From positions 992,001 through 1,056,000 of the forward strand of contig NZ_QPES01000001.1 of the NCBI RefSeq assembly GCF_009455685.1: a stretch of DNA of 64,000 nucleotides, given 5' to 3'. Under the pieces are notes generated by a model that ran no database searches, was not told the origin of the DNA, and saw only the letters and a list, made by a program, of their open reading frames with translations. Below are positions 24,726 through 33,070 of this stretch, one piece after another (the first letter of the stretch is position 1; every line of letters begins with the position of its first letter). The translations under genes and the position numbers were made by a program. The DNA is from Paraburkholderia hayleyella. Lineage in GTDB: Bacteria > Pseudomonadota > Gammaproteobacteria > Burkholderiales > Burkholderiaceae.

Positions 24726-26696
24726 TTACCGCCACGCTTCTGGCTGCGCTGACCTGGCGACCAGCGCCGGGGCGTTTTTAATTTTTTCCGTAGCATGTCT
24801 GATCGCGTGGATCAGATCGGGTGCGAGGTAATCGACACCCGCCATACTCAGATGATTGGTATCGCTAAACAGCGCCTGGCCATCTCTCACTGAAAAACAC
24901 TGATCTGGCAAGCACAATAACTTGAATGGGTCGACGTTAATCACGTTCCCGGATTCATTGGCCAGTGAAACAATTTTTTCGCCATGACTGGCAATATCGG
25001 TCTGCCCTGACCGGGGTACGGTCCACTCGGGAATCGAACGCCCGGCTTGAAATTGACGCCGTGCCCATGCCTGAGGCACGTCTTCACGAGGATTGGGCAC
25101 GATCCCTACCAGTACAAGCTGGCCACCTCTGGAGGCCAGTATTTGCGCGATTTTCTTAATCACGCCCCCTTCATAATCCGGATCGTAACGTTGCCAGTCG
25201 CCCGCTATAACGGCGAGGGTAATCGAAGGCGTTTTTTCGAAATAATCAAAAACGAAATTCGCGTAGTGTTCACATCCGGAAAAAATCTCCGCGCCGGACC
25301 CTTTAAAAACTTTGCCACTAAACGGCGGACATCCGCCTTGCGTGGCAACGATGCCGCCAAGCCCTAGCGTACTGGCAGCCTGATCAACAACCGGTTGCAG
25401 CCGGTCCGCAAACGAATCACCCCATAGAATTAACGTGGGAGGCGAGTTGTGCCGGGATGTGCCGATATGACAAAAATCTCCCGCTGTTTTTTTCTCTCCA
25501 TCCACGGTTCGCATGCATTCTGTCGAACGGGGGTTGCCATTGTTCATGGCAGGTAAAACCGGTTTTAAATATTCCGGTAAGCGTTGCGGCCATCCATTCG
25601 TGGCAGATATGGCACCCGAAAACGAAAATGCTCCGGCAATACATATCAGCGATGCAGTAACGAAACGTCGCTGGCCGTGTGTCTTGTCATGAAGACGTAC
25701 GGGCTGCTCAATAAATTTGAACGATAGCCAGCCCGCCACACCCGTCAACAGCATTAATAAAGCGACTTGTTTGCCTTCCGGGTTGGTGCCTGTACGTTCA
25801 CGGAAGGCAAGCAAAATGGGCCAATGCCAAAGATAAACGGAATATGAAATGCGCCCGATAAACTGCAAAAACCTGAATGAAAGCATTCGGGTAACAACGG
25901 CGCTACGAGCAAAAATCACCAAGGCAGCTCCACCAACGGGAAGTGCTGCGCGCCATCCGGGATACGGTGCGGTTCCCTGAAAAACAAATATGCTGCCGCA
26001 TAACAGCGCTAGGCCGATGAAAGAAAGAAAATTCGCTATCTGGTCGTTGCATTTTTTCATGCCATAAACAGCAACGCCTGCACCAACCATGAACTCCCAT
26101 GCACGCGACCAAAGTAGATAAAACGCCGAACTCTGATCGATCTCTGTTCTCCAGACACACCACGCGAAAGAAGCCAAACCCAGCCCCACGAACATGGCGG
26201 CTCCAGATGCGCGTCGCTGACGGTTCGCCGGCCAGAAGACGCCGCATAACACTGCAAAGCCGAGATAAAATTGCGACTCCACAGCTAATGACCATGTGTG
26301 TAAAAAAATGTTTTGCTCAGCTAGGGGTGCAAAATATCCGGTTCTTCCGTTGAGGATGTAATTCGAGCGCATGATCAGAACCGACGCCCCATCACGGACC
26401 AGGCGGTTGTAGTTGCCCGGCAGATAGAAAAAGCCCGCCCAGATCAGGCAGGCGACCGTTACGACAGCAAGGGCCGGGAAGATTCTTCGTAGCCTTTTCA
26501 GTAAAAATTGAACCGCCGAGAAGGTTCCGGCTTGCAGATCCTGATAAGCAATCGATGTAATCAAAAATCCGGAAATCACGAAGAAAATATCGACGCCCAC
26601 AAAACCACCATGGAACGGCGTGAGACCAAAGTGGTAAAACACCACGGCAATGACGGCAATGGCGCGCAACCCGTTGATATCTTTTCTAAATTCCAT
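24726..26696 (-). CDS. OafA/YrhL-type acyltransferase with SGNH domain
   Basis: 656 residues. Residues 1 to about 350 are the multi-helix acyltransferase-3 domain, beginning FRKDINGLRAIAVIAVVFYH, which moves acyl groups across the inner membrane. The C-terminal SGNH domain has WGDSFADRL near residue 424 (block I Ser) and DTNHLSMAG near 613 (catalytic Asp/His). Such fusions O-acetylate LPS O-antigen or other surface glycans. The gene is AT-richer than its neighbours, lies opposite to spoT and greB, and separates them next to two tRNA-Arg genes, so horizontal acquisition is likely. No partner glycan genes are nearby. Confidence 0.9.
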   Translation of the reverse strand: MEFRKDINGLRAIAVIAVVFYHFGLTPFHGGFVGVDIFFVISGFLITSIAYQDLQAGTFSAVQFLLKRLRRIFPALAVVTVACLIWAGFFYLPGNYNRLVRDGASVLIMRSNYILNGRTGYFAPLAEQNIFLHTWSLAVESQFYLGFAVLCGVFWPANRQRRASGAAMFVGLGLASFAWCVWRTEIDQSSAFYLLWSRAWEFMVGAGVAVYGMKKCNDQIANFLSFIGLALLCGSIFVFQGTAPYPGWRAALPVGGAALVIFARSAVVTRMLSFRFLQFIGRISYSVYLWHWPILLAFRERTGTNPEGKQVALLMLLTGVAGWLSFKFIEQPVRLHDKTHGQRRFVTASLICIAGAFSFSGAISATNGWPQRLPEYLKPVLPAMNNGNPRSTECMRTVDGEKKTAGDFCHIGTSRHNSPPTLILWGDSFADRLQPVVDQAASTLGLGGIVATQGGCPPFSGKVFKGSGAEIFSGCEHYANFVFDYFEKTPSITLAVIAGDWQRYDPDYEGGVIKKIAQILASRGGQLVLVGIVPNPREDVPQAWARRQFQAGRSIPEWTVPRSGQTDIASHGEKIVSLANESGNVINVDPFKLLCLPDQCFSVRDGQALFSDTNHLSMAGVDYLAPDLIHAIRHATEKIKNAPALVARSAQPEAWR

Positions 26697-26930
26697 AAAA
26701 CTTTTTGCCGTATCAATTGTGATTTGCTGGATAGCGTTATCGGTAAAGCAAAGTTACGCATTGGATTGGGTGGCTGAGGCCATTTGACATCAAGTGGGAA
26801 CCCAATCTGGAGCGGTTCATCTTGACATTGAATGTGCGCCGTTTTTCATGCTTTTGAACTGTGCCATATCCGGCACTACCTCACATGCGGCGTAGTGCTC
26901 TAAATCACGGGTACTGAAAACGGTTGCTAA

Positions 26931-26964
26931 AAAATAAAGGGCTTTCCTTGCGGAAAGCCCTTTA
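26931..26964 (-). terminator. Terminator of the left tRNA-Arg
   Basis: TAAAGGGCTTTCC pairs with GGAAAGCCCTTTA; the minus-strand reading continues in TTTT. It lies directly downstream of the tRNA. Confidence 0.8.
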
Positions 26965-26968
26965 TGAG

Positions 26969-27045
26969 TGGTGCGGCTGGCAGGATTCGAACCCACGACC
27001 CCTTGGTTCGTAGCCAAGTACTCTATCCAACTGAGCTACAGCCGC
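26969..27045 (-). tRNA. tRNA-Arg (anticodon ACG), copy 1
   Basis: 77-nt tRNA on the minus strand: acceptor GCGGCTG/CAGCCGC, A discriminator, encoded CCA, anticodon loop CTACGAA. Identical in sequence to the copy at 27145. Confidence 0.95.
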
Positions 27046-27103
27046 ACGCGAAAGCGATGTATCAACGTACTTCAAAAATTTTTAAACACGGCAGCGGCCT
27101 GAA

Positions 27104-27131
27104 ATAAAATGGCCTTCCCTCAGGAAGGCCA
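27104..27131 (-). terminator. Terminator between the two tRNA-Arg copies
   Basis: GGCCTTCC (27111-27118) pairs with GGAAGGCC (27123-27130). The minus-strand reading runs into TTTTATTTC. Each tRNA copy has its own, different terminator. Confidence 0.75.
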
Positions 27132-27144
27132 CTTCAACAATAAG

Positions 27145-27221
27145 TGGTGCGGCTGGCAGGATTCGAACCCACGACCCCTTGGTTCGTAGCCAAGTACTCT
27201 ATCCAACTGAGCTACAGCCGC
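27145..27221 (-). tRNA. tRNA-Arg (anticodon ACG), copy 2
   Basis: Same 77-nt tRNA as the copy 176 bp to the left, with encoded CCA. Flanking sequences differ from copy 1 just outside the gene. Confidence 0.95.
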
Positions 27222-27342
27222 ACGCAGAAACGAGATTATAGCAAACTTGAAAAAAAAGAAAAGCACGAAAGGGCAATTTGCTTCATCGTGCTGCTTTGCT
27301 TAACGATAACCGGCGGCGGCTTGGCTGCGAGGGTGGATGACG

Positions 27343-27912
27343 ATGAATAAAGCGTTTGTTAAGGAGTCGAGCGAAGACAATGATGACGATCGGGATATCG
27401 CCCAGCCCGAGATGCCTGCGGGTGCGAAAAACTATATAACGCCCGCAGGCTACCGGCGCTTGCGCGATGAACTGCTTCACCTGATCGACGAGGCACGGCC
27501 CGAAGTGGTGCGGCTGGTGTCCTGGGCGGCATCGAATGGCGATCGTTCGGAAAATGGTGACTATATCTATGGCAAACGCCGGTTACGCGAGATCGACCGG
27601 CGCATCCGCTTTTTGACGAAACGTCTTGATTTGGCTGAGGTGGTCGAGAGCAGCCGCCAGGAGAATGTCGACCAAGTCTTTTTTGGCGCGACCGTCGATT
27701 ACGCGGCACCTGATGGTGAGTTGCAGACGGTGACCATCGTTGGCGTCGATGAGGTCGATCTGGACCACGGACGGGTGAGCTGGATTTCCCCGGTAGCGCG
27801 AGCGTTGCTAAAGGCCCGGATTGGTGAGCGGGTCGTGTTGCATACGCCGGCGGGTCAGCAGTTCATTGACGTGCTGGACGTCAAATATCCTGCGCCGGAT
27901 GCTGCCACTTAA
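27343..27912 (+). CDS. greB: Transcription elongation factor GreB
   Basis: Stimulates RNA cleavage by stalled RNA polymerase through the secondary channel. It shows the coiled-coil N-domain (ITPAGYRRLRDELLHL through SENGDYIYGKRRLREIDRRIRFL) with the tip acidic residues, and the FKBP-like C-domain (VSWISPVARALLKARIGERVV). About 189 residues with an acidic N-terminal extension (SSEDNDDDRD). The start at 27343 is chosen because GAGGGTGG lies at a proper distance; ATG 27337 is too close. Confidence 0.92.
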   Translation: MNKAFVKESSEDNDDDRDIAQPEMPAGAKNYITPAGYRRLRDELLHLIDEARPEVVRLVSWAASNGDRSENGDYIYGKRRLREIDRRIRFLTKRLDLAEVVESSRQENVDQVFFGATVDYAAPDGELQTVTIVGVDEVDLDHGRVSWISPVARALLKARIGERVVLHTPAGQQFIDVLDVKYPAPDAAT

Positions 27913-27939
27913 GTTGGCCTCACAAGATGTCTCGGGTGG

Positions 27940-28260
27940 CTAGGCGTTGCGCTCAAGTAGCGCGTGGATCTGGTCGAGAATGCCTTCCCGTTTCCACTTC
28001 AGATATTTCGTATAACAGGTCTGTTGGGGAGGGAAGTGCGATGGCAGATAAAGCCAGCGTTCGCCGCTGTCTTCAATCCAGTAGATGGCATCCAGTACCG
28101 CACGAGAGTTAATGGCGGGCCGCCCGCTGCTTTTGCGTGGCTCCGTTCCGGGTAGAAGGTGTTTGATTTTGGTCCACTCTTCATCGGTGAGCCGGCGAAT
28201 GCTTTCCTGGTTCAATGACCTTTCTCCCTCCATGTTTATCTGGATCAGAAGTGTGGCCAT
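27940..28260 (-). CDS. Orphan IS5-family transposase N-terminal protein (DUF4096)
   Basis: A 106-residue protein. LTDEEWTKIKHLLPG, GRPAINSRAVLDAIYWIEDSGERW and FPPQQTCYTKYLKWKREGILDQI match the DUF4096 N-terminal domain of IS5/IS4-type transposases. The DDE catalytic part does not follow in any frame, and I see no terminal inverted repeats, so this is either a remnant or a domesticated gene. It reads in frame, ends cleanly and sits convergent with greB. I recall similar stand-alone genes in other Burkholderia, which would favour retention over decay. Confidence 0.7.
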   Translation of the reverse strand: MATLLIQINMEGERSLNQESIRRLTDEEWTKIKHLLPGTEPRKSSGRPAINSRAVLDAIYWIEDSGERWLYLPSHFPPQQTCYTKYLKWKREGILDQIHALLERNA

Positions 28261-28388
28261 TTGTCGTCCCCTCATCGTCCCCTTGCTGCTCTCGTGGTGT
28301 TCGTGGTGCCACTCAATGCTTGGGGCATAGGCCCAGAGACACGCGGATATTGGGTCGATAGTCAGGCTCTGTCTGCGATTCCGACAGA

Positions 28389-28426
28389 TAAAAAAAACCC
28401 CGCATTTGAAAAATGCGGGGTTTTTT
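28389..28426 (-). terminator. Strong terminator of the first porin gene
   Basis: CCCCGCATTT pairs with AAATGCGGGG around a short loop, flanked by A8 and T6, 55 bp after the porin stop. Probably bidirectional. Confidence 0.85.
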
Positions 28427-28480
28427 GCAACCGGAAACTGTTATAGATAACGTTTTCCGGCGCAAGTCCAGCTAGCTGGC

Positions 28481-29629
28481 TTAGAAGCGGTGACGCATAC
28501 CGGCCGTCACAGCGATTTGCTGGTTGGTCGATGATGCAGCGCCCAGACCATTGATGTTCGCATTCACGCCCGAACCTTCGTTGGCGCGTTGATATTCGCC
28601 TTGCAGGTAAATATCGGTGCGCTTCGACAGCGAGTAGGCTGTTTGCAGGTTGAACTGGTTCCACTTTGGACGGATGCCAGAGATGCTGGCTTGCGTGTAA
28701 GTGTATGAACCCGCCAGGCTGAGTGCCGGTGTAATGGCATAACGGCCGTTAACTTCAAAGTTCTGGAAGTGTGCGCTGTCATTCACGAGGCCAATGCCGC
28801 CCGGAATGCCTGAAGCGCTGGCGCCGATACCAACCAGTTGCGACAGGTTGGTTTGCGTATAGACCAGGCCAGCCGTTGCCGGGCCGAACGCGTAGCTTAC
28901 ACCTGCGCCCCATGTTTGCTGACGGGCTGCGGTGAACGTGTTGTCACCCGCTACTGCGCCACCGGCATTCGAAATGTTCGTCGCGCCCGGTGCGAAGCTG
29001 TTGTTCAGTTGCAGGTAAGCAGCAGCGACGTTCAGGCCGCCGTAGTTATACGATGCGCCCGCGCTGTAAGCACGGTTGTTGGCAAAGCCGCCTGCTGCGT
29101 TCGAGAAGCCGTACTGGGCACCAAAACGGAAGCCCGAGTAGTTTGCGCTTTGGAACTTGACCGAGTTGTTGATGCGGAACGAGTTGTTCAGGTTGTCGTT
29201 GTCAAACGGGTGAGCGAACTGCGTGCCGCCGTATTGCGTGCCGGTCAGTGCGAGTGGAGCCAGATAGTCCACCACGCTGTCGTATTGACGGCCAAGAGAC
29301 ACGGTGCCAATGTCGTTGCTCGACAGACCAACGTAGGCTTGACGGCCGAACTCACGACCATTTTGGCCGAGGGTACCGTTCATGATCGAGAAACCGTTTT
29401 CCAACACGAAGATGGCCTTCAGACCGCCACCCAGATCTTCAGCACCACGCAGGCCCCAGCGGCTACCATTGACTTGGCCGCTTGTTGCTTGCCAGTTCGA
29501 ATGACCATTCTGGTTGTTTGTGTAAGTGATACCAGCGTCGATCAGGCCATACAACGTCACGCTGCTTTGTGCTTGAGCTGCTGAAGCAAAAACGCCCGTC
29601 AGGGCTGCAACCAGTAGTGTCTTTTTCAT
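28481..29629 (-). CDS. Gram-negative porin, OmpC-like
   Basis: 382-residue outer-membrane trimeric beta-barrel of the Burkholderiales porin_4 family, letting small hydrophilic solutes pass. The signal peptide MKKTLLVAALTGVFASAAQA is cleaved before QSSVTLYGLIDAGITY, the usual first strand. GSRWGLRGAEDLGGGLKAIFVLE and the final AGMRHRF with terminal Phe (BAM signal) are diagnostic. Start 29629 is set by the signal peptide. It is monocistronic, with a strong terminator and a long upstream non-coding region. Confidence 0.93.
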   Translation of the reverse strand: MKKTLLVAALTGVFASAAQAQSSVTLYGLIDAGITYTNNQNGHSNWQATSGQVNGSRWGLRGAEDLGGGLKAIFVLENGFSIMNGTLGQNGREFGRQAYVGLSSNDIGTVSLGRQYDSVVDYLAPLALTGTQYGGTQFAHPFDNDNLNNSFRINNSVKFQSANYSGFRFGAQYGFSNAAGGFANNRAYSAGASYNYGGLNVAAAYLQLNNSFAPGATNISNAGGAVAGDNTFTAARQQTWGAGVSYAFGPATAGLVYTQTNLSQLVGIGASASGIPGGIGLVNDSAHFQNFEVNGRYAITPALSLAGSYTYTQASISGIRPKWNQFNLQTAYSLSKRTDIYLQGEYQRANEGSGVNANINGLGAASSTNQQIAVTAGMRHRF

Positions 29630-30478
29630 CTTTGTAACTCCGAGAGCAGGGGTGAGCCTGGAAAGCTCAGGCTTGAGGGAAACTATCACGCAGGCGTTAG
29701 AGATGCTGCGGTGAACCTGCGTGATTACGCGTGTTATTTCAGCGCGTTCGTTTCCGGACAGGCAGAGTGTAGTGACGGGGCTGCAGCAAGGGAGCTTCCG
29801 ATTTTCGCAATAAAGTATTCCAAGATATGGAATGCATGGGGTGTTGATCTAACCAGTTGATAAATAAGAGAAATTAATTTTTAAGATAGTTTTTTGAAAC
29901 GTGTCAACCGCTGGGCGTTGTGTGCTTGCTACATCGGCAGAAATAGGGATGCAATAGGGAAAAGCATAAAAATATTGTTGCCATATACAAAATAGAAGTT
30001 TGCAAATCAGCTGGTTTATCCGGATGCAGCCGAACTCCATACTGTGCTTGCTGCTCTGACCGGCAGCCTTTTTCATCTAGAAATATCTCCATACCTTGCA
30101 CGCGCGACCCTCCAGTCGCGCTTTTTTTGCGCGCGTGCCGCGGCGGCGATCACCATATTGTGCTGGCTCGGCTGTGTGGTTTATCACGGCTCACAGCAAG
30201 TTTTTTTTTGCATGCATAGTCAAGCCATCGCGCATCACATTGAAATGGTCGACATGACCTATGTGTATGCCGATAAAAAGACGGTTCGTTTAGCGAAGAA
30301 AAATTCCATGAGGTGATGCATTCGGGTGCAATAAAATCACGGTTGAAATATTCGTAATGCTGTATTGCGTCGCGCCAGGATTTTTCACTCGCTTTTACAT
30401 ACAGAGGGTGGCGTGCTCGTGATTCATGCCGGTTGCATAACAACTTGCGTCAGGCGAATGGCGTAACTAAAAATTTTC
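29630..30478. other. Long non-coding stretch between porin and cold-shock gene
   Basis: About 850 bp, AT-rich at 29850-30080, with no supportable gene. It should hold the porin promoter and 5' UTR at its left end. The only clear structure is a plus-strand terminator at 30098-30138 with no gene in front of it. Confidence 0.5.
30098..30138 (+). terminator. Orphan terminator with an overlapping alternative stem
   Basis: GCGCGAC (30102-30108) pairs with GTCGCGC (30115-30121), followed by seven T: a good plus-strand intrinsic terminator. A competing stem, GCACGCGCG (30098-30106) with CGCGCGTGC (30130-30138), uses the same 5' arm and encloses the T-run, so the two folds exclude each other. No coding gene ends here, so it may end an unannotated small RNA. 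Confidence 0.55.
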
Positions 30479-30508
30479 TTGACGGACGCGGAGTCTGGGC
30501 CGTATAAC
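30479..30508 (+). promoter_or_regulatory. Sigma-70 promoter of the cold-shock gene
   Basis: TTGACG, an 18-bp spacer, then TATAAC. Transcription would begin near 30515, giving a 5' UTR of roughly 125 nt before the start codon, the long leader typical of cold-shock-regulated csp mRNAs. Confidence 0.6.
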
Positions 30509-30641
30509 GTTTCAGCTGCATTTGCGCTGTCATGCTTGGCAGATATTATTTGCCATGAGCCTTCGGGGAACGGAAGGCACGCCGCGCTATCAGCATGAGG
30601 GCATTGCCTGTTTTAATTAAAATTTCGAGGGAAACTGCATT

Positions 30642-30845
30642 ATGGAAACTGGTATCGTCAAATGGTTCAACGATGCTAAGGGCTTTGGCTTTATTACATC
30701 GGACGCGGGTGGCGACGATTTGTTCGCCCATTTTTCAGAAATTCGCACAGAAGGTTTTAAGTCATTGAAGGAAAGCCAGCGTGTTTCTTTCGAGATCAAG
30801 GCAGGCCCGAAAGGCAAGCAGGCTGCTAATATTCAGCCGCTGTAA
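30642..30845 (+). CDS. Cold-shock protein CspA family
   Basis: 67-residue OB-fold protein that binds single-stranded nucleic acid and melts RNA structure. METGIVKWFNDAKGFGFIT contains RNP1 (KGFGFI), and DDLFAHFSEI holds RNP2-like residues. It is preceded by a sigma-70-like promoter and long leader, and followed by a strong terminator, so it is a monocistronic gene. Confidence 0.96.
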   Translation: METGIVKWFNDAKGFGFITSDAGGDDLFAHFSEIRTEGFKSLKESQRVSFEIKAGPKGKQAANIQPL

Positions 30846-30892
30846 TTTTTCGCGGAATTCTGGTCTGCCGCTAAGTGATTAGCGGCATGATG

Positions 30893-30929
30893 CAAAAAAA
30901 GCCCCCGGTTAGCCGGGGGCTTTTTTTTG
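30893..30929 (+). terminator. Terminator of the cold-shock gene
   Basis: AAAAGCCCCCGG-TTAG-CCGGGGGCTTTT with a T8 run. A second hairpin, TGCCGCTA/TAGCGGCA (30867-30889), sits just before it. Confidence 0.9.
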
Positions 30930-31043
30930 CATTATGCGCTTCATCCTGTGCGCATGGCATTGTGCAGCACGCATGCTGGTGAGGATGACAACTGGTGCAT
31001 ACTGGCCGTCTTTCCGAGCATGCTTTAAAACCTCCTTATTTTC

Positions 31044-32204
31044 ATGTCTGAACCACTTTTGCAGATTGCGGCAGTTGATGTGCCGATTGTCTTCGTCGAT
31101 CTTGAAACCACCGGGGGAGCTGCCGCTAGCGACCGGATCACCGAGGTGGGTGTCGTCGAACTGGGCCCCGCTGGCGTTTCACGCTGGAGCACGCTGGTTG
31201 ATCCGCAACAGCCGATTCCTCCGTTCATTCAGCAATTGACAGGGATTACTCATGAAATGGTTCAGGGCGCGCCTACTTTTGAAATGATTGCCGCCATGCT
31301 TTTTCAAAGACTGGACGGTAAGCTGTTTGTCGCGCATAACGCGAGCTTTGATCGCGGCTTTTTGCAAAGTGCTTTCCGTCGCGCGGGGTTTTCATTCAAT
31401 CCGGATGTGCTGTGCACGGTCCGCTTATCACGCGCGCTGTTTCCCGCAGAAAAACGTCATGGTCTCGATGCGCTCGTTGAGCGCCATGCACTGCTGCCTT
31501 CCGATCGGCATCGGGCGCTGGCAGATGCTGATTTGCTCTGGCAGTTTTGGCAGCGGCTCCATACATTAGTGCCGGTTGATGTGTTGCGTGCGCAGATCGA
31601 GCGTACCGTGCGGCGTTTCAGGCTGGCGGGTGAGATCACCGAGACCATGCTCGATGCCGCCCCCACCGGGTGCGGGGTGTATGTGTTTTATGGTGAGAAT
31701 GACCTGCCGCTTTATGTTGGACGTAGCGTCCGTGTGCGCCAGCGTGTGCGGACACATTTGAGCGGTGAGCGCCGTTCAGCGAAAGATTTGCGATTGGCGC
31801 AGCAGGTGCGACGTGTCGAATGGCGTGCAACCGGTGGGGAGCTGGGGGCGTTGCTGACGGAAGCGCAATGGATCACGGCGCTGCGCCCGAGCCACAACCG
31901 CAAGGTTCGTGCGGGAAAAGGGGACCCCGTCTGTGCGCCATGGCCATTTGATGGCGCGATTGTTTTCGAGGAACAGGATGGACGCAGCGCAGCTGCACCG
32001 ATATTTCATGTGGTTGATGCGTGGTGTTACGTGGGACATGCCACTTCACTCGATCAGGCCAGAGCGCTATTGGCGCGTAGCCCTTCAGGCCGCTTTGAAT
32101 TGACCACATACCGAATCTTGCAAACGTATCTGGCGCGCGGCTTGCGTGTGACGCCACTCAGTCAGGCTAAAACTGGGCTAGTGCCAGACGGATTGGCGAG
32201 GTGA
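31044..32204 (+). CDS. DnaQ-type exonuclease fused to a GIY-YIG nuclease domain
   Basis: 386 residues with two nuclease domains. Residues about 13-175 are a DEDDh 3'-5' exonuclease: FVDLETTG (Exo I), HNASFDRGFL (Exo II) and HRALADADLLW (Exo III). From about 208, GVYVFYGENDLPLYVGRSVRVRQRV is a GIY-YIG domain like those of UvrC and Cho. Such epsilon-subunit/UvrC-N fusions occur across proteobacteria and are presumed to act in DNA repair, but their role is unproven. The last 90 residues resemble the tail of this family. Start ATG 31044. Confidence 0.88.
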   Translation: MSEPLLQIAAVDVPIVFVDLETTGGAAASDRITEVGVVELGPAGVSRWSTLVDPQQPIPPFIQQLTGITHEMVQGAPTFEMIAAMLFQRLDGKLFVAHNASFDRGFLQSAFRRAGFSFNPDVLCTVRLSRALFPAEKRHGLDALVERHALLPSDRHRALADADLLWQFWQRLHTLVPVDVLRAQIERTVRRFRLAGEITETMLDAAPTGCGVYVFYGENDLPLYVGRSVRVRQRVRTHLSGERRSAKDLRLAQQVRRVEWRATGGELGALLTEAQWITALRPSHNRKVRAGKGDPVCAPWPFDGAIVFEEQDGRSAAAPIFHVVDAWCYVGHATSLDQARALLARSPSGRFELTTYRILQTYLARGLRVTPLSQAKTGLVPDGLAR

Positions 32205-32250
32205 CCTCCGGTTGCGTGTCGGAACACACGAAAAGTACACAAAAAGTTAT

Positions 32251-32871
32251 TTATCCCAGTGCGCCGACGCCACCTGTCTCGCAGATATGGCTGAGCGCCT
32301 GGTTGAGTGCGGTGGTATAGCGACTGTCGTCTCGCGTCAATGATTTCCAGCCCGTCAGACTTTGTGCGATTCGTGATGGGCAATCAGCGGCTGTCCGCAA
32401 ATCTTGCAAGCGGCTGAGGGCAAGGATCATGAGCGGCGTGAAGCGGTCTAGCCGGTTTTGAATGCTGGCGCTCGAAGCAGGTTCTGGCGCGGCACCCGGC
32501 GGCAGATTGCGCCACGTATCGAACAGCGCTTGCCGAAGCCCCCGATTTGCGTCGATCTGATCTTGAAAAAACGTGTGAGCAAAAACAGGGTCCACGCCGC
32601 TCGCTTTGGCTTGTTTCTCCACCTCGGCGAATAATTGCGCTTCATGCTGACGCGTGGCAACCGACGGGGAAGCGCTCTGAGAGCGGGCTCCGCGGTTAGC
32701 CCATTCCAGGCGTGCGAGCGGTTCAGCGAGTGTCAGACGTTGCGAGACAAGGGCGATGAGGCTGGTCAACGCGCTCTCATCGCTACTCGCGTGAACGGCT
32801 GGGCAAGCCAGGAAAAGGCCTGCACACAGTACAGCCACGCGGCGTGCGTGAGCGTGAAAAAAAGACTTCAT
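32251..32871 (-). CDS. Secreted chorismate mutase, AroQ-gamma type
   Basis: 206 residues. The signal peptide (MKSFFHAHARRVAVLCAGLFLACPAVHA) predicts a periplasmic protein. LTSLIALVSQRLTLAEPLARLEWAN, then FAEVEKQAKASGVDPVFAHTFFQDQIDANRGLRQ, match exported AroQ chorismate mutases (Mycobacterium *MtCM, Pseudomonas *AroQ), which convert chorismate to prephenate outside the cytosol. The biological purpose of the exported form is unclear. Start 32871 precedes the signal peptide; a Met seven codons earlier is possible. A minus-strand terminator lies only 35 bp upstream. Confidence 0.85.
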   Translation of the reverse strand: MKSFFHAHARRVAVLCAGLFLACPAVHASSDESALTSLIALVSQRLTLAEPLARLEWANRGARSQSASPSVATRQHEAQLFAEVEKQAKASGVDPVFAHTFFQDQIDANRGLRQALFDTWRNLPPGAAPEPASSASIQNRLDRFTPLMILALSRLQDLRTAADCPSRIAQSLTGWKSLTRDDSRYTTALNQALSHICETGGVGALG

Positions 32872-32905
32872 GAGAACGGCCTGTGTGAGCAAAGGCCGGG
32901 CTCAT

Positions 32906-32934
32906 AAAAAGCCACGACAAAACTTTGTCGTGGC
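32906..32934 (-). terminator. Minus-strand terminator between the 49-aa gene and chorismate mutase
   Basis: GCCACGACAAA (32911-32921) pairs with TTTGTCGTGGC (32924-32934). The minus-strand reading continues with TTTTT. It ends a transcript coming from the small gene at 33071-33220. Confidence 0.75.
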
Positions 32935-33070
32935 AGCGCAAGTACCGGCTTATAAATAAACAAATATCGAATTACGGGTGCCAGGAAGCGGCTTCGTTTT
33001 TATAAAGCCGGGACGTTAACTTTCTTGCCTGATGCCGTAAGTATTTTTAAATAAAAAATTCATAATGTTG

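Noticed and set aside
28838..29584. 248-residue plus-strand frame opposite the first porin
   Set aside because: Composition reflects the antisense of beta-strand codons; the minus strand encodes a complete porin with signal peptide and terminal Phe.
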